A stretch of DNA of 64,000 nt from Photobacterium malacitanum. Its GTDB lineage: Bacteria > Pseudomonadota > Gammaproteobacteria > Enterobacterales > Vibrionaceae. The notes under the pieces were generated by a model. It did no database searches, was not told the origin of the DNA, and was given only the letters and a program-made list of their open reading frames with translations. Position numbers and translations under genes: made by a program. Location: positions 248,001 through 312,000 of the forward strand of contig NZ_FYAK01000002.1 of NCBI RefSeq assembly GCF_900185615.1. Direction: 5' to 3'. This document shows positions 19,261-28,558 of the stretch, one piece after another (the first letter of the stretch is position 1; every line of letters starts with the position of its first letter).

Positions 19261-21009
19261 ATGACTGTTAATCACGCAGCAACGATCACTTTTGCTCATA
19301 TCAATGATACCCACTCTAACTTTGAGCCTTCCGCAATTTCATTATCCCTTTCGACTGATGTATTAAAGACTGAAACATCTGTGTATGCCAGTTGTGGGGG
19401 ATTCTCTCGTATTTATTCTGCGGTTAAAGAAGTTAAACATGAGGCTTTTCTTCATCAGCGTGAATTTATGTTTTTGCATGCGGGAGATTGTTTTCAAGGC
19501 ACGTTATATTTCTCACTTTATAAGGGCATGGCAAACGCAGTATTACTAAATGCAATCGGTGTTGAGGCAATGGCATTAGGCAATCATGAACTTGATATTG
19601 GTAATGATGCTGTCGCTGATTTTCTTGACCATACGGCATTTCCATTATTAGCCGGTAATTGGGATTTATCACAAGAAAATCAAAATAAACGTAACCCTTT
19701 ACGTAATAAACGAAATGTTTACGCGTATGATAATAAAACCCAATCAGCACATTATATTATTAAGCGTGTTCATGGTGAGCCTATAGCTATTTTTGGTCTA
19801 GCGATAGAAAATATGGCAGGCATAGCAAGTCCAGATCCAGATACTTTTTTTCATAATGTCACAATTGTTGCTCAAAATACGGTGGCATTATTAAAAAACA
19901 AAGGTATTAATAAAGTCGTTATTTTAAGCCATTTAGGTTACGACCGAGATTTATTATTAGCTCAAGAGGTTGAAGGAATTGGGGCAATTATTGGTGGTCA
20001 TAGCCATACAATGCAAGGCGACTTTACTAATGTTGGCTATGGTAAAACGGATAGTTACGCATTGATGGTAAATAATACTTGTGTCGTACAAGCTGGCTGT
20101 AATGCGCTGGCACTTGGTCAATTAACACTGGTATTTAATGCTGATGGTAGTGTAGAAAGTGCAACTGGCTGTAACCAATTATTACTGGGACGTAAATTTA
20201 CAATTGACGCAGGGCGTACTCAACATCTTGATCACGATAATCATAATAAAGTGCGGGATTATTTGCAGCAACAGCAAAATATTCGTTTTGTGGTAAAAGA
20301 GCCGCGTATAGAAAATATCCTGAATGAACATTATCGACCTGCTGTACGCGCATTACAAACGGAAAAAATAGCCCGTATTAATGAACCATTGCGCCATATT
20401 CGAGTGCCTGATGCTAAAGGTTCGAGTGATATAGCACCATGGGTAGTAAAAAGTTTTGTCTGGCAGGCAAGAGAGCTAGGTCACCATATTGATTTTGGTA
20501 TTCATAATGCTGGTGGCGTAAGGTGCTCGCTTAATCCAGGTGAAATAACACCAGCTGATATCGCGGGGCGATTATTACCTTTTGCGATTGGTATTATGAT
20601 GTATAGCGTCAAAGGGCTTCGTATTCGTCAGGCTCTTGAGGGAGCAATTGATAATGCCATTAATAACGATATTGAAGGCACTGGTGATGGCAGTTTTCCC
20701 TATGTTGCTGACTTACGTTATGTGTATCGCTGTGGTGCACCAAGCGGTGAGCGGATTGAAAAGTTAGAGTATTACACCCAAGGACAATGGCGAGCTGTTA
20801 ATGATGAAGATGTTTATACCTCAGTTTCATCGGGTTATACAGCAACAGGAAAAGAAGGCTATGCACCGCTACTTGATTATATGGTTGAGCCTCAAGCACT
20901 GAATGTCACTATGGCTGATGCATTTGAAGCGTTTGCAAAACAGCAGCGTGAATTTAATAAACCGACTGAGAATTTAACCGTCTTTATTGCTTGTGATAAT
21001 CATAGCTAA
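19261..21009 (+). CDS. bifunctional metallophosphatase/5'-nucleotidase
   Basis: This is a 582-residue UshA/CD73-type enzyme. The metallophosphatase domain carries HINDTHSN, GDCFQG, GNHELD and the GGHSHT motif. The C-terminal 5'-nucleotidase domain includes IHNAGGVR and the substrate-binding segment GDGSFPYVADLRY. The ATG at 19261 with an upstream GGAGG is preferred over a TTG at 19165. No signal peptide is seen from this start, which is unusual for the family and suggests either a cytosolic enzyme or an alternative export route. Confidence 0.85.
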   Translation: MTVNHAATITFAHINDTHSNFEPSAISLSLSTDVLKTETSVYASCGGFSRIYSAVKEVKHEAFLHQREFMFLHAGDCFQGTLYFSLYKGMANAVLLNAIGVEAMALGNHELDIGNDAVADFLDHTAFPLLAGNWDLSQENQNKRNPLRNKRNVYAYDNKTQSAHYIIKRVHGEPIAIFGLAIENMAGIASPDPDTFFHNVTIVAQNTVALLKNKGINKVVILSHLGYDRDLLLAQEVEGIGAIIGGHSHTMQGDFTNVGYGKTDSYALMVNNTCVVQAGCNALALGQLTLVFNADGSVESATGCNQLLLGRKFTIDAGRTQHLDHDNHNKVRDYLQQQQNIRFVVKEPRIENILNEHYRPAVRALQTEKIARINEPLRHIRVPDAKGSSDIAPWVVKSFVWQARELGHHIDFGIHNAGGVRCSLNPGEITPADIAGRLLPFAIGIMMYSVKGLRIRQALEGAIDNAINNDIEGTGDGSFPYVADLRYVYRCGAPSGERIEKLEYYTQGQWRAVNDEDVYTSVSSGYTATGKEGYAPLLDYMVEPQALNVTMADAFEAFAKQQREFNKPTENLTVFIACDNHS

Positions 21010-21121
21010 TTATTTACGACTATTATTTTTGAGTAAAAAGCACGTTAATCGCACTTAATCGATGAATAATCACCTTTATAGTGCGATATTCTGTTGTTTG
21101 ACAGTTATATTTATTAAAATT

Positions 21122-21146
21122 TTTGGATTAGATTATCTAATCCAAA
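21122..21146. repeat. perfect 11-bp inverted repeat
   Basis: TTTGGATTAGA (21122-21132) and TCTAATCCAAA (21136-21146) flank a 3-nt loop between the nucleotidase gene and the DUF1127 gene. There is no T run on the plus strand, so it is either a weak terminator or an operator. Confidence 0.6.
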
Positions 21147-21234
21147 TAACTAAATAATGTCATTATTCAATATGACTAACGTTGCGCTATTATGCTGCCA
21201 ATCCCATTAGTAACGGCTTAAATCGAGAGGCATC

Positions 21235-21429
21235 ATGGCACAGGTATTTGATTTTGATTCTATTCCAGCACCAGTAATGAATGATCAAAAAGCATATTCA
21301 TTGACTTTTAAAGGTCTTCTTGTTCATGCCCGTGATGTTCTTTTTTGTCGTTCAGTAGCAACGCCAAAAACGCGTAATATTTCTGATTTACCATTACATA
21401 TTCAAAAAGATATTGGCTTATATCGCTGA
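21235..21429 (+). CDS. DUF1127 small protein
   Basis: A 64-residue protein ending in LPLHIQKDIGLYR, which is the conserved C-terminal arginine-containing segment of DUF1127 (YjiS-like). Such proteins have been linked to RNA binding and phosphate or carbon metabolism in alphaproteobacteria. The role here is unknown. A strong terminator follows, so the gene is monocistronic. Confidence 0.8.
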   Translation: MAQVFDFDSIPAPVMNDQKAYSLTFKGLLVHARDVLFCRSVATPKTRNISDLPLHIQKDIGLYR

Positions 21430-21480
21430 TATTCTAAATATAGAAAAAGCCATAATAACAGAGCGCTTTATTATTATAAA

Positions 21481-21506
21481 AACCAGCCATTGCGCTGGTT
21501 TTTTTA
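21481..21506 (+). terminator. terminator of the DUF1127 gene
   Basis: AACCAGC (21481-21487) and GCTGGTT (21494-21500) with a T run after. Confidence 0.87.
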
Positions 21507-21674
21507 TGCCTGCTGTATCGCCAGTTAGTACCAATATTATGGTTATTATCATTTGATTATGAGAATAGTGGTTATTTCCTCGATGAAGAAAACTATATAG
21601 TATTGATCAGATTGATATTCTAGCAAGGGGCTCATAGTAATGAGTGCCATTGATAAAAATAGTAAGAGGTAGTG

Positions 21675-21953
21675 ATGGGGTTATTTTCTTGGCTTTTTGG
21701 TAATAAAACAGTAGCAGCAACGATTGATGTTGAACCAGTTGAATATAACGGTTACTTGATTTATCCGGAGCCAAAACAAGAGGGCGGACAATTTCGCATT
21801 GCTGGGCGTATTTGTAAAAAAAGTGACGAAATAGTGCAAACTCATCACTTTATTCGTTCTGATGTTTTACCTTCTCAAACTGATGCAGAAACATTTATGG
21901 TTAAAAAAGCGCAGATGTTTATTGATCAAACTGGCGATAGAATGTTTAAATAA
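21675..21953 (+). CDS. HlyU-family protein
   Basis: A 92-residue protein starting MGLFSWLFGNK, with the pattern EYNGYLIYPEPKQEGGQFRIAGRICK and a C-terminal KKAQMFIDQTGDRMF. It matches the short HlyU family (PF10115 type). That family is annotated as a transcriptional activator by name, but it has no helix-turn-helix that I can see and is unrelated to the ArsR-type HlyU of Vibrio. The ATG at 21675 sits after AAGAGG. Confidence 0.75.
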   Translation: MGLFSWLFGNKTVAATIDVEPVEYNGYLIYPEPKQEGGQFRIAGRICKKSDEIVQTHHFIRSDVLPSQTDAETFMVKKAQMFIDQTGDRMFK

Positions 21954-22327
21954 ATACTGCATATACAACATATTTCATTGCAATCGTGTTGTTTGCTGGG
22001 TATCTTGTTTTTAGTGATTAAAATTAACGTTTAGATGTTAATTTTTTGTTAAATTGGTGATGTTTGAACGTCTTTTAAACAATGTTATTGGGAATATTAG
22101 CCGAGTCAGTTTTTAGGCTTGGTTAATATTACTAAGGTTATGTAATTTATCTTTTTTAATCTATTTGTCACGGATGAAAAGGTGCTTGTATTTCGATATA
22201 AAATGACGTAAATGTTATTTTTTAATGAAATTTGTGGAATTTTTTGATTTCAACGGTAAAAAGCTTGCTATTGCTTTTAAGGTTGGATACAAAATATTTA
22301 TCTATAGCCAATGTTCAGGGAATAATA
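21954..22327. other. long leader region upstream of pntA
   Basis: This 374-bp AT-rich gap holds no open reading frame I can support. One hairpin is visible at 22093-22130: the outer arms AATATTA and TAATATT pair, and inner CCGAG pairs with CTTGG through G-U pairs. It has no following T run. The gap may hold the promoter and a long untranslated leader for pntAB. Confidence 0.45.
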
Positions 22328-23881
22328 ATGCAGATTGGTGTACCAAAAGAGGTTTTCGCGAACGAAACGCGAGTTGCTGCCACACCTAAAACGGTTGAGC
22401 AGTTATTGAAAATGGGGTTCAGCGTTGTTGTTGAACATGGAGCGGGTGCATTGGCAAGTTTTGATGATGCAGCTTTTGAAGCCGCTGGCGCAGAACTAGC
22501 CTCTACTGACAAAGTATGGCAAGCCGATCTCATTTTGAAAGTTAATGCTCCTCAGGTTAATCCTGCAACGGGTGTTGATGAATGTGATCTAATCAAAGAA
22601 GGTGCGAGTTTAGTTAGCTTTATTTGGCCTGCTCAGCATCCTGAATTATTAGAAAAATTAGCGACAAAAAATATTAACGTGATGGCGATGGATTCAGTTC
22701 CTCGTATTTCACGTGCTCAAGCACTTGATGCGCTTAGTTCGATGGCAAACATTGCCGGTTATCGTGCTGTGGTTGAAGCGGCACATGAGTTTGGTCGATT
22801 CTTTACTGGTCAAATTACAGCTGCAGGTAAAGTCCCACCTGCAAAAGTGTTAGTAGCTGGTGCTGGTGTTGCAGGTCTAGCTGCAATCGGTGCTGCTGGT
22901 AGCCTTGGTGCCATCGTGCGTTCATTTGATGTTCGCCCTGAGGTGAAAGAGCAAGTTGAATCAATGGGCGCTGAATTCCTTGAAGTTGATTTTAAAGAAG
23001 ATACTTCAACAGGGGATGGCTACGCTAAAGAAATGTCTGATGAATTCAACAAAGCTGCTGAGCGTTTATACGCAGAGCAAGCAAAAGATGTTGATATTAT
23101 TATCACTACCGCACTGATCCCTGGTCGCCCTGCGCCTAAATTGATCACTAAAGAAATGGTCGACTCAATGAAGTCGGGCAGTGTGATTGTCGATTTAGCA
23201 GCTGCGAATGGTGGTAACTGTGCTTACACTGAAGCTGATAAAGTAGTTACCACAGCGAACGGTGTCAAAATCATTGGTTATACCGACATGGTCGGTCGTT
23301 TACCGACTCAAGCTTCACAGCTTTATGGTACTAACTTAGTTAATTTATTAAAGCTGCTGTGCAAAGAAAAAGACGGCAACATAGATATTAACTTTGAAGA
23401 TGAAGTACTACGTGGTTTAACGGTTATTAAAGCCGGTGAAGTTACATGGCCTGCGCCACCTATTAAAGTATCAGCGGTTGCTCAGAAACCTAAATCAGTA
23501 GAAAAAGTACAGCCTAAAGAAGCTAAGCCTACGTCACCGATTAAGAAATACGGCATGATGGCTGCTGGCATTGCATTATTTGCTTGGGTTGGTCATTACT
23601 CTCCACCTGAATTTCTTGCACACTTTACCGTTTTTGTATTGTCATGTGTTGTTGGTTACTACGTAGTATGGAATGTTAGTCATTCTTTACACACACCACT
23701 TATGTCAGTAACTAACGCCATTTCGGGCATCATCATTGTAGGTGCATTACTCCAAATAGGACAAGGCTCCGGAATTGTTTCCGTGTTGGCTTTTGTTGCT
23801 GTTCTCATTGCTAGTATCAATATTTTTGGTGGCTTTACTGTTACCAAGCGGATGCTAGAAATGTTTCGTAAAGATAAATAA
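22328..23881 (+). CDS. pntA: NAD(P) transhydrogenase subunit alpha
   Basis: PntA carries the NAD(H)-binding domain (dI) and part of the membrane domain (dII) of the proton-pumping transhydrogenase that makes NADPH from NADH. The ATG at 22328 begins [20 protein letters not shown], giving 517 residues against 510 in E. coli. An earlier ATG at 22232 would add 32 residues with no match to the family. The [18 protein letters not shown] nucleotide motif and four C-terminal membrane segments are visible. pntB starts 10 bp after its stop. Confidence 0.96.
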   Translation: MQIGVPKEVFANETRVAATPKTVEQLLKMGFSVVVEHGAGALASFDDAAFEAAGAELASTDKVWQADLILKVNAPQVNPATGVDECDLIKEGASLVSFIWPAQHPELLEKLATKNINVMAMDSVPRISRAQALDALSSMANIAGYRAVVEAAHEFGRFFTGQITAAGKVPPAKVLVAGAGVAGLAAIGAAGSLGAIVRSFDVRPEVKEQVESMGAEFLEVDFKEDTSTGDGYAKEMSDEFNKAAERLYAEQAKDVDIIITTALIPGRPAPKLITKEMVDSMKSGSVIVDLAAANGGNCAYTEADKVVTTANGVKIIGYTDMVGRLPTQASQLYGTNLVNLLKLLCKEKDGNIDINFEDEVLRGLTVIKAGEVTWPAPPIKVSAVAQKPKSVEKVQPKEAKPTSPIKKYGMMAAGIALFAWVGHYSPPEFLAHFTVFVLSCVVGYYVVWNVSHSLHTPLMSVTNAISGIIIVGALLQIGQGSGIVSVLAFVAVLIASINIFGGFTVTKRMLEMFRKDK

Positions 23882-23891
23882 GGAGTAATAC

Positions 23892-25268
23892 ATGTCTGCA
23901 GGAATCGTACAAACGGCATACATTGTTGCTGCCGTATTGTTTATTATGTCACTTGCTGGATTATCCAAGCAAGAAACCGCACGAAAGGGTAACTATTTCG
24001 GTATTGTGGGTATGGCTATCGCACTTATCGCCACTATTTTTGGTCCTGAATCACAAGGGACTGTTTGGATTATTCTAGCGATGATCATTGGTGGTGCAAT
24101 TGGTATTTTCTACGCTAAAAAAGTAGAAATGACTGAAATGCCAGAGCTTGTTGCAATGCTACACAGTTTTGTAGGTATGGCAGCGGTATTGGTTGGTTTT
24201 AATACCTTCTTACATCATCAACCGTTAGAAGGCGCATTGTTAAACATTCACTTAGTGGAAGTTTTCCTTGGGGTCTTCATTGGTGCTGTGACCTTTACTG
24301 GTTCACTGGTTGCGTTTGCTAAATTGCGTGGTTTGGTATCAACGTCAGCATTACAGCTACCACACCGTCATAAGCTTAATCTTGTTGCTCTGATTGTTTC
24401 AGCACTATTGTTAGTATGGTTTGTGAAAGCTGAAGGCTCAATGGCTGCATTAATCCTAGTGACTCTGATTGCATTTGCATTTGGTTATCACTTAGTTGCC
24501 TCTATTGGTGGTGCTGATATGCCAGTTGTTGTGTCGATGCTGAACTCATACTCAGGTTGGGCAGCGGCAGCAGCAGGCTTTATGTTAGCTAATGATCTAT
24601 TGATTGTTACTGGTGCATTAGTGGGTTCTTCAGGTGCTATTCTGTCTTACATCATGTGTAAAGCGATGAACCGTTCATTCGTAAGTGTTATTGCGGGTGG
24701 TTTTGGTTCTGATGGTGTGGCTGCAAGTGATGATGAAGAATATGGTGAGCACCGTGAAACAACAGCAGAAGAAGTTGCTGAATTATTGAAAGATGCCAAA
24801 TCAGTTATTATTACTCCAGGGTACGGCATGGCGGTTGCACAAGCGCAATATCCTGTGCACGAAATTACTGATAAATTACGCGCTCAAGGTGTAGAAGTAC
24901 GTTTTGGTATTCACCCTGTTGCTGGACGTTTACCAGGACACATGAACGTATTATTAGCAGAAGCGAAAGTGCCTTACGATATTGTATTAGAAATGGATGA
25001 AATCAATGATGATTTCTCTAAAACTGATGTGGTATTGGTTATTGGTGCTAATGACACTGTTAACCCTGCGGCAATGGAAGATCCAAACAGTCCAATTGCA
25101 GGCATGCCTGTGCTTGAAGTGTGGAATGCAAGTAACGTGATTGTATTCAAACGCTCAATGAATACTGGTTATGCAGGGGTACAAAACCCACTGTTCTTTA
25201 AAGAAAACAGCCAAATGTTGTTTGGTGATGCGAAATCATCATGTTTATCTATTCTTGAACATCTATAA
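23892..25268 (+). CDS. pntB: NAD(P) transhydrogenase subunit beta
   Basis: PntB forms the rest of the proton channel and the NADP(H)-binding domain (dIII). Several membrane segments fill about residues 1-265. The C-terminal domain has [32 protein letters not shown] and the loop [12 protein letters not shown]. Length is 458 residues (E. coli 462). It is the last gene of the pntAB operon and is followed by a strong terminator. Confidence 0.96.
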   Translation: MSAGIVQTAYIVAAVLFIMSLAGLSKQETARKGNYFGIVGMAIALIATIFGPESQGTVWIILAMIIGGAIGIFYAKKVEMTEMPELVAMLHSFVGMAAVLVGFNTFLHHQPLEGALLNIHLVEVFLGVFIGAVTFTGSLVAFAKLRGLVSTSALQLPHRHKLNLVALIVSALLLVWFVKAEGSMAALILVTLIAFAFGYHLVASIGGADMPVVVSMLNSYSGWAAAAAGFMLANDLLIVTGALVGSSGAILSYIMCKAMNRSFVSVIAGGFGSDGVAASDDEEYGEHRETTAEEVAELLKDAKSVIITPGYGMAVAQAQYPVHEITDKLRAQGVEVRFGIHPVAGRLPGHMNVLLAEAKVPYDIVLEMDEINDDFSKTDVVLVIGANDTVNPAAMEDPNSPIAGMPVLEVWNASNVIVFKRSMNTGYAGVQNPLFFKENSQMLFGDAKSSCLSILEHL

Positions 25269-25287
25269 AAATAACCGTAGTATGAAT

Positions 25288-25322
25288 AAAGCCACTCAAG
25301 GTTGAGTGGCTTTTTTTTTTAA
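25288..25322 (+). terminator. pntAB terminator
   Basis: AAAGCCACTCAA (25288-25299) pairs with TTGAGTGGCTTT around a 2-nt gap and is followed by a long T run. Confidence 0.9.
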
Positions 25323-25403
25323 TTAATAATCAAAATGGTGTTTTAAGTGAGATATGTTCAATTAAATGTTCTATATTCAAATGGTTATTGGGTTAACATT
25401 TTT

Positions 25404-25434
25404 TTGACAAAACACTGTTCTATAGTGTTAAACT
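25404..25434 (+). promoter_or_regulatory. vxrA promoter with overlapping inverted repeat
   Basis: A consensus -35 TTGACA is at 25404-25409 and a -10-like TAAACT at 25429-25434 (spacer 19, slightly long). The inverted repeat AACACT-N7-AGTGTT (25411-25416 and 25424-25429) lies between them. The vxrA ATG is only 7 bp beyond the -10, with no ribosome site, so a leaderless transcript is possible. Confidence 0.5.
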
Positions 25435-25440
25435 AAAAGC

Positions 25441-26880
25441 ATGAAAACGTATGTATTAGTCTTTTCTCTATTATTTTCTGCTGCATCATTTGCAGAAGCT
25501 CAAACTTTTCCTGAACGGTTAAATGCCGCTCGTGCTGATATACTAAAACGTAAGCCTTTAGCAACATACGATTTTCGTAAACTTCAGAGCTTATATCCAG
25601 GACGTTTACTTGTCCCTGAAACATTATTACCACAAACGGGTGAATATCCACTAGATGCATTGCGTCAGCTCTACCATAATTCGATAACGTGTAAAGGACC
25701 ATGGCCATTATCGCCATTAGTTACTCAGCCGGTTGTATTTACACGTGCTATATGTTTTAAAACAAAATTACCATCAAGTTGGTTTGTACGTTCAGGATAT
25801 ATTCATCCTGGTGGTGGTAGTTATGCCTACCGTTATATTCAGAAACATCCGGATATGGCGATAAAATACAGTAAATATTTACACATAAAAGAACGACCAA
25901 TTGCTGCAGCGACAACGATTTTAGGACGATTGCAGCGAATGAATAACGATGAGATTCATGCGTTTATTTCTGGTGCACAATTTTTTATCTCAAATGGTGA
26001 ATTGTGGGTTCGTAACGATAATGAATACCGTGTTTTTGGCCAAGTAACCTGGTCTAAAATGCTTAATCGTTATCAGTTACATTTTAAACGCTTAGATCAA
26101 AATGATTTTTGTCTTGCTAAAAATGGTAATATTTGTTGGCGTGAAGATAATAAGTCGCATGTAACCTATTATTTATTAATAGGCTTATTGGTGATGAATG
26201 CTGGGTTATTGTTGAGTTGGAGTATTTACCGGTTCCGGATCCGCCGTCGTACGATGGAAGAGCGGATGTTAGTGTTACAAATTCTAACTCATGAATTGCG
26301 TACTCCAATTGCCAGTTTAGCAATGACTGTTGAAGGTTTTAGACGTCATTTTGATCAGTTACCTGAAGCTTTATATGATGAGTTTCGTCGTTTAACTGAA
26401 GATTCGCGACGCTTGCGTCAGTTAGCTGAAGCGAGTAAAGATTACTTACAAGCTAACCAACAACAGTTAAGTGTTCAAGAAGTTGAATCACTTAATGAAT
26501 GGTTAGGTTATATAGCAGAAAAGTACGATGTTATACTGAACTTAGGTGAAGATAGAAGTGTGCTGGTTAATATTTATTGGCTAGGCACTTGTCTTGATAA
26601 CTTATTATCTAATGCTCATAAGTATGGTGTAGCACCAGTTAGTTTATCGTCATCGTATAAGAATGGGACTTTAAAGCTAGTTGTTCAAGATGAAGGGCAA
26701 TTAGGCGCAAAAGACTGGTCTCGCTTAAGAAAGCCTTTTGTTAGTTCTCAAGGTTTAGGCTTGGGTTTAACAATTGTTGAATCGATGATTAATAGAATGG
26801 GGGGCCGAATGAAACTCATTGGTCCACCAACAACGTTTATTTTGGAGATACCGTGTGAATCAAACTCTGCTACTGGTTGA
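25441..26880 (+). CDS. vxrA: VxrA, DUF3404 sensor histidine kinase
   Basis: This is the sensor kinase of the VxrAB (WigKR) cell-wall-stress system. A signal peptide (about residues 1-20) is followed by a periplasmic DUF3404 sensor domain with several cysteines, a membrane segment at about 242-263, and a HisKA domain with the phosphoacceptor H284 in LTHELRTP. The HATPase domain has NLLSNAHKYG and GLGLGLTIV. In V. cholerae pntAB precedes vxrA on chromosome II, as here. The 3' end overlaps vxrB. Confidence 0.9.
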   Translation: MKTYVLVFSLLFSAASFAEAQTFPERLNAARADILKRKPLATYDFRKLQSLYPGRLLVPETLLPQTGEYPLDALRQLYHNSITCKGPWPLSPLVTQPVVFTRAICFKTKLPSSWFVRSGYIHPGGGSYAYRYIQKHPDMAIKYSKYLHIKERPIAAATTILGRLQRMNNDEIHAFISGAQFFISNGELWVRNDNEYRVFGQVTWSKMLNRYQLHFKRLDQNDFCLAKNGNICWREDNKSHVTYYLLIGLLVMNAGLLLSWSIYRFRIRRRTMEERMLVLQILTHELRTPIASLAMTVEGFRRHFDQLPEALYDEFRRLTEDSRRLRQLAEASKDYLQANQQQLSVQEVESLNEWLGYIAEKYDVILNLGEDRSVLVNIYWLGTCLDNLLSNAHKYGVAPVSLSSSYKNGTLKLVVQDEGQLGAKDWSRLRKPFVSSQGLGLGLTIVESMINRMGGRMKLIGPPTTFILEIPCESNSATG

Positions 26881-27514
26881 AGATGACCGTAACCTTGCTG
26901 ATGGTTTACTCGATTGCTTAAGGCAAGCCGGATACAACTGCTTATACGCTGATTGTGCCACTAAAGTCGAAGCATTGTGGAAAGATGCAGATCTTGTTGT
27001 ACTCGATCGTCAATTACCGGAAGGTGATTCACTCGACTACTTGTCAGGTTGGTTAAAAAAGAAACATGTGCCAGTTATTTTATTAACTGCGATGGTTTCG
27101 ATTAACGATAAAGTGATTGGGCTAGACTCAGGAGCAAAAGATTATCTGACTAAGCCATTTGCTGAAGAAGAGCTATTAGCTCGCGTTCGTGTGCATCTGC
27201 GTGGCGAAGATGGCGATATGGCAGCGATTAATATTATCTCTGTTGGTAATATTCGTATTAACCAAGAAAGCCGTGAAGTTTTTCATGGTAGTGAAAGCGT
27301 GACATTAACACGTACTGAATTTGAATTATTAGTATTCTTAGCGAAAAATGCAGGTCGTGTATTTACACGTGATGAACTATTAGACCAAGTTTGGGGCTAC
27401 AATCACTACCCAACAACACGCACTGTTGATACTCATATTTTGCAATTGCGTCAAAAATTGCCTGATATTGAGATAGAGACATTACGTGGTGTTGGATACC
27501 GAATGAAGCCATAA
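26855..27514 (+). CDS. vxrB: VxrB, OmpR-type response regulator
   Basis: The GTG at 26855, preceded by TTGGAGAT, gives VNQTLLLVEDDRNLADG and a 219-residue protein. Upstream in-frame codons lie inside vxrA and do not fit a receiver domain. The phospho-acceptor is D51 (VVLDRQLPEGDS) with the conserved lysine in LTKPF. The C-terminal winged helix ends RTVDTHILQLRQKL...GVGYRMKP. The 26-bp overlap with vxrA suggests coupled translation. In Vibrio, VxrB controls type VI secretion, biofilm and cell-wall synthesis genes. Confidence 0.92.
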   Translation: MNQTLLLVEDDRNLADGLLDCLRQAGYNCLYADCATKVEALWKDADLVVLDRQLPEGDSLDYLSGWLKKKHVPVILLTAMVSINDKVIGLDSGAKDYLTKPFAEEELLARVRVHLRGEDGDMAAINIISVGNIRINQESREVFHGSESVTLTRTEFELLVFLAKNAGRVFTRDELLDQVWGYNHYPTTRTVDTHILQLRQKLPDIEIETLRGVGYRMKP

Positions 27515-27532
27515 CGTTTAGGTCTGTATTCC

Positions 27533-28417
27533 GTGAGAATAACAAAGCAAGCACGCTGGCTTATGGGATTATTGTTAATGCACTCGATGCTATTTCCTTC
27601 GAGTGCATTTGCAGCGTCTGATTGGTTTATTTCAAAAGATCTTTATACGATGGCGCATAAAGAACTTCTTGAAGATGATACTGCTGCCGTTTTTCAGACG
27701 ATTATCCAAGCATGGCAACAATCACCTAATAGCGTTCAAGCAGACAATCTCGATCAATTACTTAATTTAGCTATTACAGAAGATTGCGGTCATAGTCTTG
27801 AGCGTAAAGTATTACCGACTTGGTTACCTAAGTTATCAATTGAACGTCAAGTTGAACAAAATCTTAATCAACAATTATTAAAAATTTCTGTCGTTGGTTT
27901 AACTCGCAGTGATATTACTAATATAACGTTGACCCAATGGCCAAATAAGCCGCTATTAAAAGGTGCGCCTTTTATCGATGATGGTGGCTATTTTTCGGTG
28001 CAAACACAACGGTTAGATGAGCCAGTATCAGCTGGGCTATATAAGCTTTCTATCACCGCTGCAAATAAGCCACCTTGGGTTGGATGGATTGTGCTGAACT
28101 CTCCGCCTGATAAACAAGAAATTAGTTGGAAAGACAGTAAAACCTGGCGAATTGATAACATTGAAAAAAACAGTGGTAATTGCCCGTCGCCGACATTAAG
28201 TATTAAATTATATGATCTTAATGATACAACATGGCATGCTATTTGGAGTCAAGAATCAGACTCAAATTGGCCGACAACATTACCTAAATTAAACCTTCCA
28301 GAAGGGCGTTATTGGTTAAGTGTTGGTGTTGTAAAAACACGATGGCAAGGTGAAATATCAATCTTAGATATTCAACGGATCACGCGTCCTGTTGATTATG
28401 TCGGTGATGATGATTAA
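27533..28417 (+). CDS. vxrC: VxrC, DUF2861 exported protein
   Basis: The GTG at 27533 gives a signal peptide (MRITKQARWLMGLLLMHSMLFPSSAFAA) and a 294-residue periplasmic protein of the DUF2861 type. In V. cholerae the third gene of the vxrABCDE operon is of this family. Its function is unknown, although it is co-expressed with the kinase and may influence sensing. No vxrD or vxrE follows here: the next gene is nnrS after a terminator. Confidence 0.83.
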   Translation: MRITKQARWLMGLLLMHSMLFPSSAFAASDWFISKDLYTMAHKELLEDDTAAVFQTIIQAWQQSPNSVQADNLDQLLNLAITEDCGHSLERKVLPTWLPKLSIERQVEQNLNQQLLKISVVGLTRSDITNITLTQWPNKPLLKGAPFIDDGGYFSVQTQRLDEPVSAGLYKLSITAANKPPWVGWIVLNSPPDKQEISWKDSKTWRIDNIEKNSGNCPSPTLSIKLYDLNDTTWHAIWSQESDSNWPTTLPKLNLPEGRYWLSVGVVKTRWQGEISILDIQRITRPVDYVGDDD

Positions 28418-28433
28418 TTATAGTTAGAATGAT

Positions 28434-28467
28434 ATGGCCATTACGTTAGTGTGATGGCCATTTTTTT
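28434..28467 (+). terminator. terminator of the vxrABC operon
   Basis: ATGGCCAT (28434-28441) and ATGGCCAT (28454-28461) are self-complementary across a 12-nt loop and are followed by a T run. Confidence 0.8.
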
Positions 28468-28515
28468 ATCTAAAATTCAATAATATAAAACTAGAAATAG
28501 AAAGGGTAGTAATGG

Positions 28516-28552
28516 CCTTATAAACATGTATAATTTATACATGTTTATAAGG
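28516..28552. promoter_or_regulatory. 37-bp perfect palindrome, NsrR-like site upstream of nnrS
   Basis: Eighteen bases on each side of a central T (28534) are perfectly complementary. The inner 23 bp (28523-28545) read AACATGTATAA-T-TTATACATGTT, with ATGTAT and ATACAT in the same positions as in the NsrR consensus (ATGYAT and ATRCAT within 23 bp). nnrS is a typical NsrR target. The right arm runs into the AAGGGG ribosome site, so the transcript could also fold over it. Confidence 0.7.
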
Positions 28553-28558
28553 GGCTGT

